A DNA stretch of 60,000 bases from Takakia lepidozioides (GCA_030704615.1 CM060731.1:62168756-62228755), one strand, 5' to 3'. Counted from the first letter of the stretch, positions 22,071-34,090 are shown. Made by a program: numbers and translations. Notes: generated from the sequence alone by a model not told the origin.

Positions 22071-23500
22071 TTACATGGTGAAATTCCGATATAAAAACAG
22101 AATGCCCCTCCTGCATACTAGCAACCACAAGACAATGAAAATAGACAAGTTCCAGGGAATACACGCCCTGTAAATTATATTACAAAAATCCAAATGAGAC
22201 CAATGTCCCAATAGACACCTCAAAGGCCACAAGGTCCAAAAATTCATGCCTGAAAAAGCCCAGTAAGCAAAAAAATAAGCAAGCCCACACCTAGGCTGAA
22301 TTGTTATAATACTAGTTTGTTCTGTTGCTACTAGCTGAATCAAGGACCCTGTTAAACAGAGCAATACTTTTGGATAAGGCCAATTCTGATAAGAGGGAAA
22401 AACAGGGTGAAATGTGTTGAAGAAGGTGCCTTGATTAACAGTGCCTGATTTGATCAATTGTGCCGCTGCGGCGGCGGCTTCCAGTTGACCATCTACCCAT
22501 GCAGGTTTTTTGTACCTATCCTTCCACAGGGAATCATAGGAAATCTGGAGCTTGAAATCCGGCCCACCTGGATGAATCTGGACCCACACTCTATCCCTAC
22601 TCCTTCAGCTATCCATGCCCCTGCACAAATCATGCATACATCCTCGCCTTGCTGCTAGCAGCTGACTGCTTGAGCAAACACCCCAACCCTAGTTATCACA
22701 CTAGTTCATATGCGTTTGCTTCCAACAGGCATTCACCTTTTGCCTCGATTGTTCCACCATTGACTGAGGTCGGAAACGTATTCACTCCAGAGCTTCTCCT
22801 TGAGTCTATGTTATCTATTTTTTGATACTTACCTGTCAACCACATTGGCAGTAATATGTCAAAATCACTCCCCACAATAGATCCACCAACGACCTAACTT
22901 GCAGAATTCAACGTAAAAATTCAGAGATGACTCTGATAGCATGGGAAAATAGGATGAAATATGTTGAAGAATGTACCTTCAATAGCAGCGCCTTGTTCTA
23001 TGAATTGTGCTGATGTCGCTGCTGTTTTCAATTGACCATCTACCCACTTATAGCCGCTGTGCTATTGAAGGAGATCATAGGTCTCCAAACTGAAGCTGAA
23101 AACGGGTAGCCAAGACATGTTCCAGAACAATTGTAAATCCATTGTCAAGGACTTCCTGTGAGAACGGCACCGGTTTGTCGTCAGAGAAGAACTCCGCTTC
23201 AGAGGAAGTCATCTTCCCTCCTCGCGTACGTAGATGCATTGCTATCGCAGACCTTCAATGTAAATTTGTTGACTGAGGTCTCCAAAACACTGTTGAAGAA
23301 TGAGCAGAGAATATCGCGGAGGAAGCTCACACGACGACCGTGCATTTCCGTTATTCCTTCCAGATATGCAGTCGTCCATTTTAATTACTTTTTTTGTGGG
23401 CCCTGTGGTCAGAGTATCCCTAGGAGCAATGTCGGCAGCTGTTAAACCTTTAATCAGAACCTCATCAATAAACACAACAACAAGCTGACTTCCTGGAAGC
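22071..23500 (-). other. Duplicated gene fragments of unknown family
   Basis: A minus-strand frame (22589-22071) begins with a hydrophilic stretch (DSLWKDRYKKPAWVDGQLEA) followed by FFNTFHPVFP. A decayed copy of the same stretch lies about 570 bp to the right (22945-23070), still reading WVDGQLKTAA-like and FFNIFHP-like with stops. A further short minus-strand frame lies at 23242-23502. I do not recognise the family. The two copies suggest repeated exons of one gene or transposon cargo. Confidence 0.3.
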
Positions 23501-24639
23501 ATGCCACAGGATTTGAGGGTGGGATAGTAGATTAAGTAAATGCATCTTTATACTACTACCAATGATATGCGCATCCGGAAAGTTCAAACTGTGAAACGAA
23601 CGTGGGGTTGGCTAACAAGGATGAATGTGTATGATATCAACAAAATTGTCATCAAACACTCGTTCATTTAAATATATTTGTCTAAGATTGTGAGCTAAGA
23701 TGTATGAGATTCCCTGTTATTTTAATTTATTGAAACCGTTCTAATAAACAACGCGCCGTTTATTTTAGGAGACACACGTCAGACATCGATATCTATATTG
23801 AATACGAACAGCTGTACACTAATTGCTGGCAGGTGCACCAATAAGGGAACGACTATGTGTAACGGTCACGCGAGAAGGAATCTGATGCTTCTAGAGACAA
23901 GCCACAACGCACGTAATCCCGCAAGAAATCGAGAGTCACTTTGTCTTTCTAGTTTTCGCACTTAGAGGGAGAGTGGTAGTCAAGCTGGAGAGGGTTCCTT
24001 CTACAATACGAAAGAGAAGAAAGTATGTTTATTTTACATCCCTTAGAGAGAGACGCAGAGCAAGAGAGCAAATGATGAGGCGTCGTTTGTTGGAGAATAT
24101 AGGGCCAAGACAGCATGTGAACGCGGAGACTGAATCACAAGAGCAGACCGAGAATGAGGCTGCGGCAGTGACACAGTCGGCGATAACAGTGAGCGTTGGA
24201 AACAAGCCTGTGGATGCCGAGATGATTCGCAGGGAGACTAAAGGAGGTGGAAGTCCGGGGAACGCTGAACCGGGAGAAGGTCCCCAAACCCTAGAGCAGA
24301 CAGAAAATCCAGCAGATGTGAAAGGGAAGAGGAAAGCTGTAGAAGGGGATCCAATTTCGAAACCCAAGAAGGCGCCCGTAAGTGTTCTCTACCTTCCATT
24401 TCATGGTTGAAGATCTGTTAAAAGATTGAGTGCAATGTCCTAGAAAGGGATTGTCGCTACCGACCATCACCATGAAACAATGGTGATTTGCTTTTACTCC
24501 TCTGTTAAGGGTTTTCCACACCATGAGTGGGTGACTGACATTACCGTCATTCATTGTTCTTCAGATCATACAGTCTGTCTGATTGCTTTTAAAGCAGTCA
24601 TTCCTCTTCCCTCTTTAGCAGGAACCACTGATTGAAGTC

Positions 24640-25220
24640 TATTGAAGTGCGAGCGTCGTTAACGCCATTCAATTCTCCTCATGAGATTTATGTAACTATC
24701 TGCTTGAAGAGAGAGTGAGGGTCGACATATTGAGTCATATTGCCTTGCAATGCATTTTCTATGTTTGAGGTTGAACAGATATAGAAGTGGAAAGGCGGTA
24801 CTGCCAATCAAAGATTTGGAGACCATACTGTAGGTTCAGGTAGAGTATCGATTGGAAAGTACTCTCGACATAGACAAGAACCAGGGATTGTTTGCGCTGT
24901 TGATCACAATGGAGTCTATGTGAATTATCTGCACTTACTGTCTGTCCTGAACTATACTGAGTGTCGTTGCCACCAATCACTTGGACATATATGTCATTGC
25001 ACCATACCGATCCGATAGGTCCCACTGTTTTGTGATTGTCGTTAACGCCGTTCGCTAATACCCAAAACCTCTCTGTTCCTGTTTCCATAGAATCATAGTA
25101 TTTTGTTTTGCATTCGTTTGGATCAGCTTTTCTTGTGTAGATGGTTCTGAATTTGTTTGACACCATTCATTGTGAGTTGAGATGAGACGTAGTGATGGCC
25201 GTTACCGCCGTTCACTATTT
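24640..25220. repeat. Degenerate palindromes in intron 1 of copy B
   Basis: Imperfect palindromes centred on CGTTAACG or CGTTGCC cores lie near 24655, 24958, 25037 and 25195, for example GCGTCGTTAACGCC. They resemble the clean palindromes at 27.1-27.7 kb and occupy the same intron as copy A's array. The decay makes exact boundaries uncertain. Confidence 0.5.
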
Positions 25221-27083
25221 GCACATTACTCACAGTCAGATTTGAATGACATCGTGTAGAAAACTGTGAAGTCCAAGCATACAGGAACAGAGGGAAAATG
25301 ATCTGGAGATGGGGACGAGTTTGGCAAAAGCTCAGAGAATAGCGATGAAGCAGATGAATCTGAAGTGCACTACCTTGACAAGGTGAAAGAACTCATGTCA
25401 TTCCAAAATGTAAACTCTCAAGATGTTATAAGGGACATGCTCGTCTCGGGAGGGCGTCTGGACATCCCACTATGCCGTATGATATCTATGTTTGTTGTGC
25501 GTCTACCTCTTTCCCATGACATAACAAAATTGGAGAGTGATTTTCGTGCATGGATACAAACTTGGTGCACAAGTTTTTTATGTGTCACTGACGGATACAA
25601 ATGGGAAAAACACATTAGTGTCTTCTGAGTTCAGAGATACCTGGGATGAGAGCTGGAAGGATGCTAATGAGGAGTTCGAGCTGGGCCTCATGATGGGAAA
25701 AAACACCCAGCAATTCTGCAACCACATGTTCTACGTCTGGGACGGCAACCACCGATTGCTGGCATGGATGGGATACATTCAGAAACATCATGCGAAAGAC
25801 AAAGACAAGCATGTTGCTGTGGAGGCAATGGTTTTGGATCCTGGAAACGACATCGTTAGGCTTCTTATAGTTATGCACGACGTGAACAAATAAGTCATCC
25901 TAGAGACTCTCATCCTCTGTAGTGTCTATTTAATCCCTTAAAAAAACATTGTTAACGAATGCATTGTTTCCAATGTTTTTGCATATCGACAGAGAAATCG
26001 CATGTGACAACAAGCTTGGTCCACACACTGTTCCGAATTAAGAGGATTGGTCTGATGAAGCTGGATGATTTTCGCACAGTACTCAACCCCAATATAATCA
26101 AGAAGTGCGAAACAGGAAGAGCTGCAGGCACTTGGTATTCTTTGACTCGAGAGACGTTTCTGGAGTACATGTATGCGGTAAGCCCAAGCTTGTACTCAGT
26201 TGACTTTCTGAGTATATGTTTGTATTTTGTTTGGTACTAATCCTTATTTTAATCGATGCAGCAAGAATTGGTAGAGGCAGCTGAGAAGGGAAAATCCGAA
26301 TATTACCGCACTACACCAGAGGAACTTAGGACATCAAAGGGTGTGGAAGCAACAATAAAGAAGGAGTTTGAAATGCGCAGAACCAAACTGATGTGCGCCT
26401 TCGGAAAGCAGCTTAGAACAATAGATCCTGGACTTGGTGCTGAGTTCCTTCAGCAGATCAAATCTCACTATGACAAGCATGTGCATCCGGAGATGCAGCA
26501 GGAAAAATTGCACCGGTTGGCCATATCCATGGCCGACCCCCAATAAGATGGCTGGAGATTTGGAACTCAGATCAGATAGTGAAGGACTTGAATCAGTTCC
26601 CAAAGAGCACCATACAGCCTGGCACAAAGGTGGAAGGAATCAGTGATTTAGTGTTTGATAACTGGCTACACAAGGCTACATTTTGGAGTAAGGTGTGTAT
26701 TCAAATAAGCAGTTTTTTTGGTTCAATTATGTGATGAGTATCTTATTTGCAATACTGATAAACATACAATTTGCAGCTCGAAAAGTGCGCAATCCTTGTG
26801 TTGGAGCAGACTTTGAAGGACTTGAACATTTCGATTGTATCCCCTCCCCAAATGTCATTGGAGGCATACATAAGGAAGTTGAGAGGTCTCACCTGGAGAT
26901 ACTGTTTTTTCCGGGAGTCCTCCAAGGAGGGTAACATTTTACGGTCCAACAACTTTGACAGTCAGGTTGGGGGAGAGTGGGCCATGATGCGAGTTGTGTA
27001 TAGGTGCAAAATCATCCTGGAAACTCTACTGCACTTTTTGAGAAATCATTAGGCTTGATTAGCAGTGTAATCATAGATCCAAA

Positions 27084-27725
27084 GTGAATGTCGTTGACGA
27101 CATTCATTTCTATTTCAGTGTCATTCTAAAGCGAGAATTTTGCATTATTCTGGAATTAGGAGCTTAGAGTGTATTTATAATGTCCCTAATGGGAATTTTG
27201 TGAATGGCGTGTTTTTTCCACTTGTGAGAAATCTTCAGGCTTGCTTATCAGTTTAATCAGAGATCCAATGTGAATGTCGTTGACGACATTCACTTCTATG
27301 TCTGTGTCATTCATCAGCGAAAGTTTGAATTAACCTGGATTAGGAGCTTAGGCTGTATTTATAGGGTCCTTGATTGGAATTTTGTGAATGGCGTTGACGA
27401 CATTCACATCCAGAGTTATTATGAGATCCTTAGAGGTATGTACGTTTTGAATGTCCATTGAGTTTTAAGTGAGGGTTCCTCACTCGAGTTTTCTGAATGT
27501 CGTTGCCAACATTCAGTTTGTATGCAATGATTTTGCCTCTTTTGAGAAATTATTTGGCTTGATTAGCAGTGTACTCAGAAATCCAAAGTGAATGTCGTTG
27601 ACGACATTTACTTCTATGTCTGTGTCATTCCAAATCGAGAGTTTGCATTCACCTGGATTAGGAACTTAGGGTGTATTTGCCGTATCCTTGAATGGAATTT
27701 TGTGAATGGCGTTGACGACATTCAC
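27084..27725. repeat. Palindrome array in intron 5 of copy B
   Basis: Six 24-bp palindromes lie at 27084, 27270, 27384, 27493, 27588 and 27702, with a half copy near 27199. The usual form is arm GTGAATGTCG, centre TTGA, arm CGACATTCAC. Variants have GTGAATGGCG as left arm, or CTGAATGTCG with centre TTGC. Spacing is mostly 95-115 bp, and the pattern repeats every 318 bp (27270 to 27588, 27384 to 27702), a three-palindrome higher-order unit. Spacer sequences do not match those of copy A's array. Confidence 0.9.
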
Positions 27726-30219
27726 ATCCAGAGCTGTCGCGTGGTCCGGTAGCTCCTTAGATCAGTTCTCAGCGCCATTTCATTCCTTGATTTTTTCATT
27801 CTGTGCTACTTGCTTCTTAATCACTTCACGCTTTGGTGGGTTGGGTTTTATCTCATGTTTGACAAGCACACGAAATATGTGCTTATGGATGGAAATCATC
27901 TGAGCGGTATTCCAGACTATCTTAACATGTGGTCGGACCCTGCAAACGATCCAACTATGTACACTGCAGGGATATTGAAGGACTGGAGTCCTTCTCACTT
28001 CAGAGACTGTGGCTGGTGCCTTGACTGCCCACCGGAGCACACGACCTTTCAAGAACAACACATGAAATATTTGAACAATAATGCTGAGATGATGGCGCCT
28101 CTGACTGACGAGCAGTACCAGATAAACATAGCAACATTGGCTGCCAAGGAGCCTGATGCACAGGGAACGCCGTAGAAAGGCAAGAAGGCGGGGCGCAAAC
28201 CAAAAGACAAGGCTCCTGATGTCATAGCCATCTCACCAGCAAAGCCAAAGGACAAAGACAAGTCCAAGGAGAAGGAAAAGGACAAGGACAAGGGGAAGGA
28301 GAAAGAAAAGGAAATTGAGAAGGAAAAGGAGAGTGGGCACGACATCACTGCTGGAAGGTATACTCGCACAGTTCAGTACGTGTTCGATGCCAAGCCACAC
28401 CCTTCCCGTTCTGATTCGGCAGGAGAGATTAAAATTGTCAATGAGGGTTGGCTGACGATGATGCAGAGTCGAAAGAGAGGATACACTGGGGTGCCTTCGC
28501 CTAACTGGGACAACTTAATCTCATTCCTCAATCTGGTGAGAATTCAAGTTTCTTTCATTTTTATCTGTAAATTTCATTGGCAGTATTTCAGTTTGGTTCT
28601 TTGAAAACATTCTTGTCATCGTTCTTAAAATAAACATGTCTGTTGCAGGTGAGCACTGGTCCCACCTTCATGTGCGGTGTGCAGAAAACATATGCGGCTG
28701 ACATTGTCATTCTCGACATCCCGGATGGCCAGGTTGTGCCAGAAGTTCTTCCAAAGGGCAAGACGCCAAGCTGGAACAAATTCGAGGACAACTACTGGAG
28801 TTGGGTGTTTAGGTTCTGTAATAATTTCCTCTCTGATGCAGGGACACTTCTGCTTTTTCAGTCATGTGACAAAGATAGTCGTCGGGCATTGGCATCATAC
28901 CTGAAGTCTTCCGGGTTTGAAGTTTTGCGCACATGGAATTGTCTGAACAGCCTCTACCTTGTGAAAGGGGGTTTCCCTGGTCAGCTGGTATGCCGTCTCC
29001 CTTCTGCTTGTGCTTTCATGATGAGTTTCAATGTTCTCTGCAGCTCCACTCTAGAAGAATTTGTAATGATCGACACCGATTATATCAGATTCGTGATAAA
29101 ACAGATTGTTTTATGCCTGAGTTCTGAATAGCTGATGCACAAACTTCCAATATAGTTTTTGCTTACCACATTAACCTGCAGTCTTGGACAGACGAGGATG
29201 TTCAAGGCGATCTGCCTGCGGAGGATTCGCACCTCAAAGACACCATCCTCCGTTCGCAGCTTTGAGATTTCTGACCAGGGTTGTTTCGTCAACCCCCCCT
29301 ATGAGCCGCATATCGATGACATTTTGTACAACTTCATGCAGTCCAGTCAGACTCTCAAGAGACCAGATGACACTCCCTGGAGAGGTGCAAAGGAAAAATC
29401 CCCAACGTTCATGCAAATACTGCTGGTGTCATGCAGCCACCACTCTGCACGGGTGGTCGATCTTTCTGTGTCCACAGGTTTGTTCTTTCACTTCCGAATT
29501 GATTTTCTTTCATCAGTTCCATCTGCTTAATTCCCCCCCACCCTAACTGTTCATGTCCTCTTCTCTGGTGCAGGAGCAACTTACCATGCATGCAAGGCAG
29601 GCGGAAGAAGTCTTTTTGGCATGGAGGGTGATTCTGACCTCTACAAGACAGTGCTTCTCCCCCTTTTGTCTGGCTCCACTTCAGGCACACAGACTGATAG
29701 GATTCAAATTCGAAATGATGACGATCCCGAAGATAAGCATGTCGACAACGACTTTTCATGTGAGTAAGTGCTAAACCCACTTTGGGAGCCATACTCAATT
29801 TCTCAATAACATCAAAGTTACAGTAATAACTTTTTCAAGTTGTCTTTCAAGATAGGCAGCAGTGAATCTCCAGGAGATACAGTCATATTTGGCGAGTCTG
29901 TTTTCGACAGCCCCCTTTCCAAATTTCTGCTTCATGTGTATGCTGAAGCAATGGCACTTCACGTGGCCAAGTCCCTATCCCCTGACTTTTTATTGTCCGG
30001 CCGTAGGTGTAGCCAGCGTAGATCCGGAGTTCTAAAATACTTAGACTTAGATGCAGAGGAAGCGGGGATACATTGTACTGACTTTGAGTCAGACTAAACT
30101 ATGTTCTTTTAATATTCTGTTTCATCCTCTTTGGAAAACGTTGAATCCCCTTCCTCCACCGTAGTTGTTCCTTTAGAAAAAGAAATAATCAAATAATCAA
30201 CTTTCATTTAAATCGCAAT

Positions 30220-30598
30220 ATGTATGAATCCATCTCACAAACCTCCCTCACTCTTGTCATATCGATTGTGCATTCATCTACAGTGTATTCATGCGTGCTC
30301 CATTCATGAATGTTTTCCTTTGTTCAACATCCCTTATACATTCATCCACTATACTCTGTAATCCACCCCACAAAACCTACCACACTCATGTCACATACGT
30401 TGTGCATTCGTCTAAAGTTTTAGTCATGCATCCTCCTGTCATGAATGTTTTCCATTGCTCAACATCCATTATACATTCATCCATTTGACTCTTATCCATC
30501 CCTCATTCATCCATCTACATTCATTTTTCACACTCATCCATCTGTTTATCATCCACTGTATATTCATCCATCATTTATTCATCTGTTGCTTTCAGGTG
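30220..30598 (+). repeat. CATTCATCCA-type minisatellite
   Basis: Imperfect repeats of ATTCATCCA-like sequence lie immediately downstream of the copy B methyltransferase gene. There is no coding potential. Confidence 0.6.
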
Positions 30599-30815
30599 GG
30601 AATGACCATTGCCTTTTAATATGTCGTCCAGCTTGTTTCCGCGGTAAAGGGTGCCAATCCGCGGGAATACACTCCACTTCTTCCTTGGCGCGTGCTGACG
30701 CGGCCTTCAAGTGTGATGACGTGGAGTGACCCCCGTGATGTGGCATTGGCGCAAGGTGACGTGGCGTGAGCGCAGTTGCGCTCACGTGACCAGGCTCACG
30801 CCGAGGCATCCCTGG
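30599..30815 (-). repeat. Right end of a second element (element B) with hairpin terminus
   Basis: The sequence carries CCGCGG motifs, then TGACGTGGCGTGAGC, a perfect hairpin (arm CGTGAGCGCA, loop GT, arm TGCGCTCACG at 30765-30786), then GGCTCACGCCG. Its reverse complement (CGGCGTGAGCCTGG...CGTGAGCGC) matches the left terminus of element A. The sequence from about 30816 resembles unoccupied repeat sequence near 31838. I found no matching left end between 17.5 and 24 kb, so element B is truncated or rearranged on that side. Confidence 0.6.
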
Positions 30816-31377
30816 GCTGGGACCCGCGGTTTGGCACATCTCAACGTTACAAAACAAAACAAAACAAAACAAACATCTCGCTTCATATATTGATTCGTTC
30901 TGGGGTAGCTTGTGGCGTTGGCCCAAGCGTCGAGTATCATCTAAGTCCAAGTGCAATCTCCTATGTATCCAGAGACCCTGCAGTTTGGGAGATCTAGGGT
31001 AGCATATGCCATTGGCCCATGTGTGAAGAATTGAAATCTAAGCTCAAGTGTTATCTCCTATGTATCCAAGTGCTTCTCCCATGTGGAGGCCCAAGTGCAA
31101 CCTCCAATGTCCAATGTCATCTAAGTCCAAGTGCAATTCCAAAGTCCACTTTGTTATTTTGGCAATCTCCCTTGTCAAGTCTTCATATATTGAAATATCC
31201 ACTTTGCTAATTTTCGCGAATTTCCAGTGACCAAAAGTACTTGAAAATCCATATCTCCCACTTGAAGGGCCAATTATTGCTCTAGGAAAGTCCAGGAAAG
31301 CCCATTTTGCTATTTTTTGCGAATATCTCATAATGCCCACTTTGTTATTTTTCGTGAGTTTCCAGCGACCCAAAGTA
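30816..31377. repeat. Non-coding repeat block right of element B
   Basis: AAAAC repeats at about 30850-30870 are followed by several short internal repeats (CCAAGTGCA, CCACTTTGTTATTTT). The block is related to 31838-31900. No gene is seen. Confidence 0.5.
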
Positions 31378-32669
31378 CCCCGTAGGTCCAAAAATCATGA
31401 GACCAAGCCTCTGCACCCCTCCTCGTTAAGTCCAAGTGCATCAATATATGAAGCAAACCATATTTAATCTTTTTTTTTCCACAGAGCCTACGACCAGATT
31501 TGAACTGGAAACCTTTCCCTTGATATTTCTCCTGTTGAGGCTCCAATCATTGTCCAGTGACCAAAAGTACTTGAAATTCATTTTAGCCATATATCATCAT
31601 TTTTTTTCACATAGCCTACGAACAAATTTGAACCGGAGACCTTTCCCTTGATATCTATCTTGTCGAGGCTCCAACCATTGTCCTAGGAATGCCCACTTTG
31701 CTTATTTCCGCGAATTTCCAACGACCAAAAATACGTGAAATTGCACATCTCCCACGTGACCGTAGGTCCAAAAAATGTGAGACCAAGCCCGTGCACCCCT
31801 CTTCGTCGGGTTTTCCAACATACCAAGCACCAAGGCTGGCCCGCGGTTTGGGACATCTCAACATGACAAAACAAACAAAACAAACCAAACATCTCGCTTC
31901 ATATATCAGCTCCAGTGTCTCAGTTACTGGATCCCTTGAACAGTAGGATTTGTAAGTTGGCTGAACTACTTTTTCCTTTCCTCGTCCATCACATTCATTG
32001 ATATGTACAGGTTGGTGAAATCAGACACAGACTCGCGAAGTTTGCGAGGAAAAGAGTGGTTGTGGCGGTGATATAATTGCGCGTGTAGCAGTGGGTGGGA
32101 CCAAAGTCCCATCATTTGGATTGCTTACGAGATACTCCCAGGAGTCTTCCCTTTCTTCTTTGAGTAGTAGGCTCGGTGAATTCGTTGGACATTAAAACGA
32201 ACTTTAACTTTCTCAGACTAAGTGGTGTGCTCTGTCGATCTGTCTATTTTCAGCTGGTGTTCATGTTCACTTCGGTAGTCTCTTGGCGTCCTGCTAGATT
32301 CCTTTCCCTGTCTGTCTCTTCTCTCTTTCACTGTGTATGACCAACATACTACGTCCTAACCATTTTTTGTGGTGTGTCTCCTTGTGTCCCTCTCACTTCA
32401 CTTCTTGTAGCTGGTTTCTTAGTACCTCTATTGTTTGTGCGTCCGTCCCTTCCATATCTGTGATATCCGTCTTTCTCTTAAGTAGATTATCTGTCCTCCC
32501 ACTAATTGGTCAACAAAAGAGGCTCCTTAGGATTTCACCTGTACAGCTTTATTTACAGGAAACATGAGGTATTTGACCATAGGATAGAAAAACCCCAAAA
32601 CCTGGGTAAGAACAAAGAAGGGAGGAAAGGGACGCAAGCTAAACTAAACTATTCAAACTTCTCTGTCAA
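31378..32669 (+). repeat. Host repeat R1, uninterrupted copy (empty site of element A)
   Basis: It matches 3538-4109 and then 16887-17455 in one piece. The junction CCCATCATTT/GGATTGC at 32108 shows the pre-insertion state. It lies inside the multifunctional protein intron. No coding function was recognised. Confidence 0.85.
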
Positions 32670-33615
32670 GGGTATTGTGCCTGTACCTCTGTTTACCAAC
32701 TTCGAAAGTCTCGAGGCTGAGCCAAAAGCCCAGGCCCTTCTGAGGCCTAGTTTTTGGGCAAATCACACAACAGCAGATTGATGCCTGTGTGAAGGGATTT
32801 CTAGAGGATATCTGGAAAACCCGGATCAATGCTATGTATCAAGGTAAATACCAACGTCAGCCCCTGATAGAGGTAGGTTCTATCCCTTTGGTTTCCGCTC
32901 AAACTGGGTGCGGGGTCAATGGCCACAAGGCTACGGCAAACAACATCTTATGAGTACATTCTCAATTGGTCTTGTTTGAAGTCCTGCCCCTTCTGGTCCA
33001 GTGTGTTGGAGGGGGAGAGACACACAGACCGTGATAGAAATGTCCACAGGAAGCCCTAAGAGCTTATGGGAATGGTGCTTTATAACGTCCGCGGAAAGTT
33101 CATAGAGCTTATGGGACAAAATGGAAGAAAACATGAGAGAGGAACAAATCCAGAAACCACAATTAATGTTCTAGCGATTGTCTAAGGGTAAAGGCCTCGT
33201 GCAGGTAGGCTGCCAAGCATTTTTTATCCTCATAGTGGAAGACATCAGTGAGAGTTTGGGTTCCACTGAATAAACAGTGGAATCTCCCACGGATCTCGTA
33301 GTATAGAGGGCAGTAGAAGAAGAAGTGTTCTTCAGTTTCAATTTCCTTGCTGCACCCTATGCAAGCTGGACATAGGCGGTCCTCCCGTTGCAGGTTTTCG
33401 CATCTGCCGGTCTCTATCCGTAGGTTGTGGGAACCCACCTTGAACCGCCCCAATGCCCTCAGGAGGGAAGGAGATAAGGATGCTGAAAGGTAATTTGGTC
33501 TCAAGATTCTATCATCGCAGAGCACCAAGAATGTCTCTCGAGAGACATTGGGAGAGACATGGGAGAGACATGTTCTGTAAGGAATTATTTGCCTTCGAAA
33601 TTTGGTGGTGATCAA
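32670..33615 (-). mobile_element. LINE fragment, duplicate of 19971-20998
   Basis: This is a near-identical copy of the LINE junction at 19.97-21.0 kb. It includes a minus-strand frame ending CPACIGCSKEIETEEHFFFYC (33615-33163) and the 3' UTR block at 33060-33140. Confidence 0.75.
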
Positions 33616-33639
33616 GAGCTTGGGATATGAGCCTTAAAT

Positions 33640-34090
33640 TGACAAGGAGATTTTGAAATGGCTGAAAAGTGAACAGCTGTAAAACCAGATGAATATAACT
33701 TTCGTCCTGCTTGGCGAGTATACTCTACACAACATGCCAAATGAACAGAGAAATGAAATGAAATGGTACTTTAGAGAAATGGAATGAAATGAAATGGTGC
33801 TTTATAATGTCCGCGGAAAGCTCGTAGAGCTTATGGGACAAAATGGAAGAAAGGAGAGATGAAAATGAAATGGTGCTTTATAACGTCCAATGGAGAGAAA
33901 GGAAGAAAGAAAGAGCACTTCATAACGTCCACAAAGACCCCGAGGGCCTAATGGACAAGGTTGAACAAGAAGAAACCACTGTAGAAATACTTAAGGAGAG
34001 AATGAAATGAAATGGTAATCTATAGCGTCCGCGGAAAGCTCAAAGGGCTTATTGGACAAAAGGGAAAAACAAGAAAGAAGAGAAAGCTGC
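33640..34090 (-). mobile_element. Cluster of LINE 3' tails
   Basis: Four variant copies of the GAAATGG...ATAACGTCC...GGACAAAA tail block lie at about 33750-33845, 33860-33895, 33910-33960 and 34005-34065. They look like repeated 5'-truncated insertions into one spot. No gene is seen. Confidence 0.6.

Larger units (their letters stand above)
23966..30097 (+). pseudogene. ParB-like/permuted DNA methyltransferase gene, copy B, decayed
   Basis: This is a paralogue of the 8.9-16.1 kb gene with the same ten exons at matching positions: 23966-24377, about 25330-25889, 25993-26177, 26262-26692, 26777-27003, about 27835-28535, 28649-28987, 29182-29477, 29574-29763, 29860-30097. It keeps the Arg-rich start (RKRRKYVYFTS), the ParB-like motif WDGNHRLLAWM, motif IV ADIVILDIPDG, WRGAKEKSPTF, VVDLSVSTGATYHACKA and LFGMEGD. 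It has several lesions: an extra base near 25543, a GTAAGT to ATAAGT donor change at 25890, a lost base in a C-run near 26538, no AG acceptor visible before exon 6, and an in-frame TAG at about 28172. A Lys/Glu-rich linker (28.2-28.34 kb) replaces copy A's Gly/Lys-rich one. It probably makes no full protein as it stands. It lies in the intron of the multifunctional protein gene, on the same strand. Confidence 0.75.

Noticed and set aside
29284-29320. NPPY as the methyltransferase catalytic motif
   Set aside because: It is not conserved in copy A (DPPT at the aligned place), and the strand typical of motif IV lies earlier, at ADIVILDIPDG. I report it as a finding but do not use it in the annotation.
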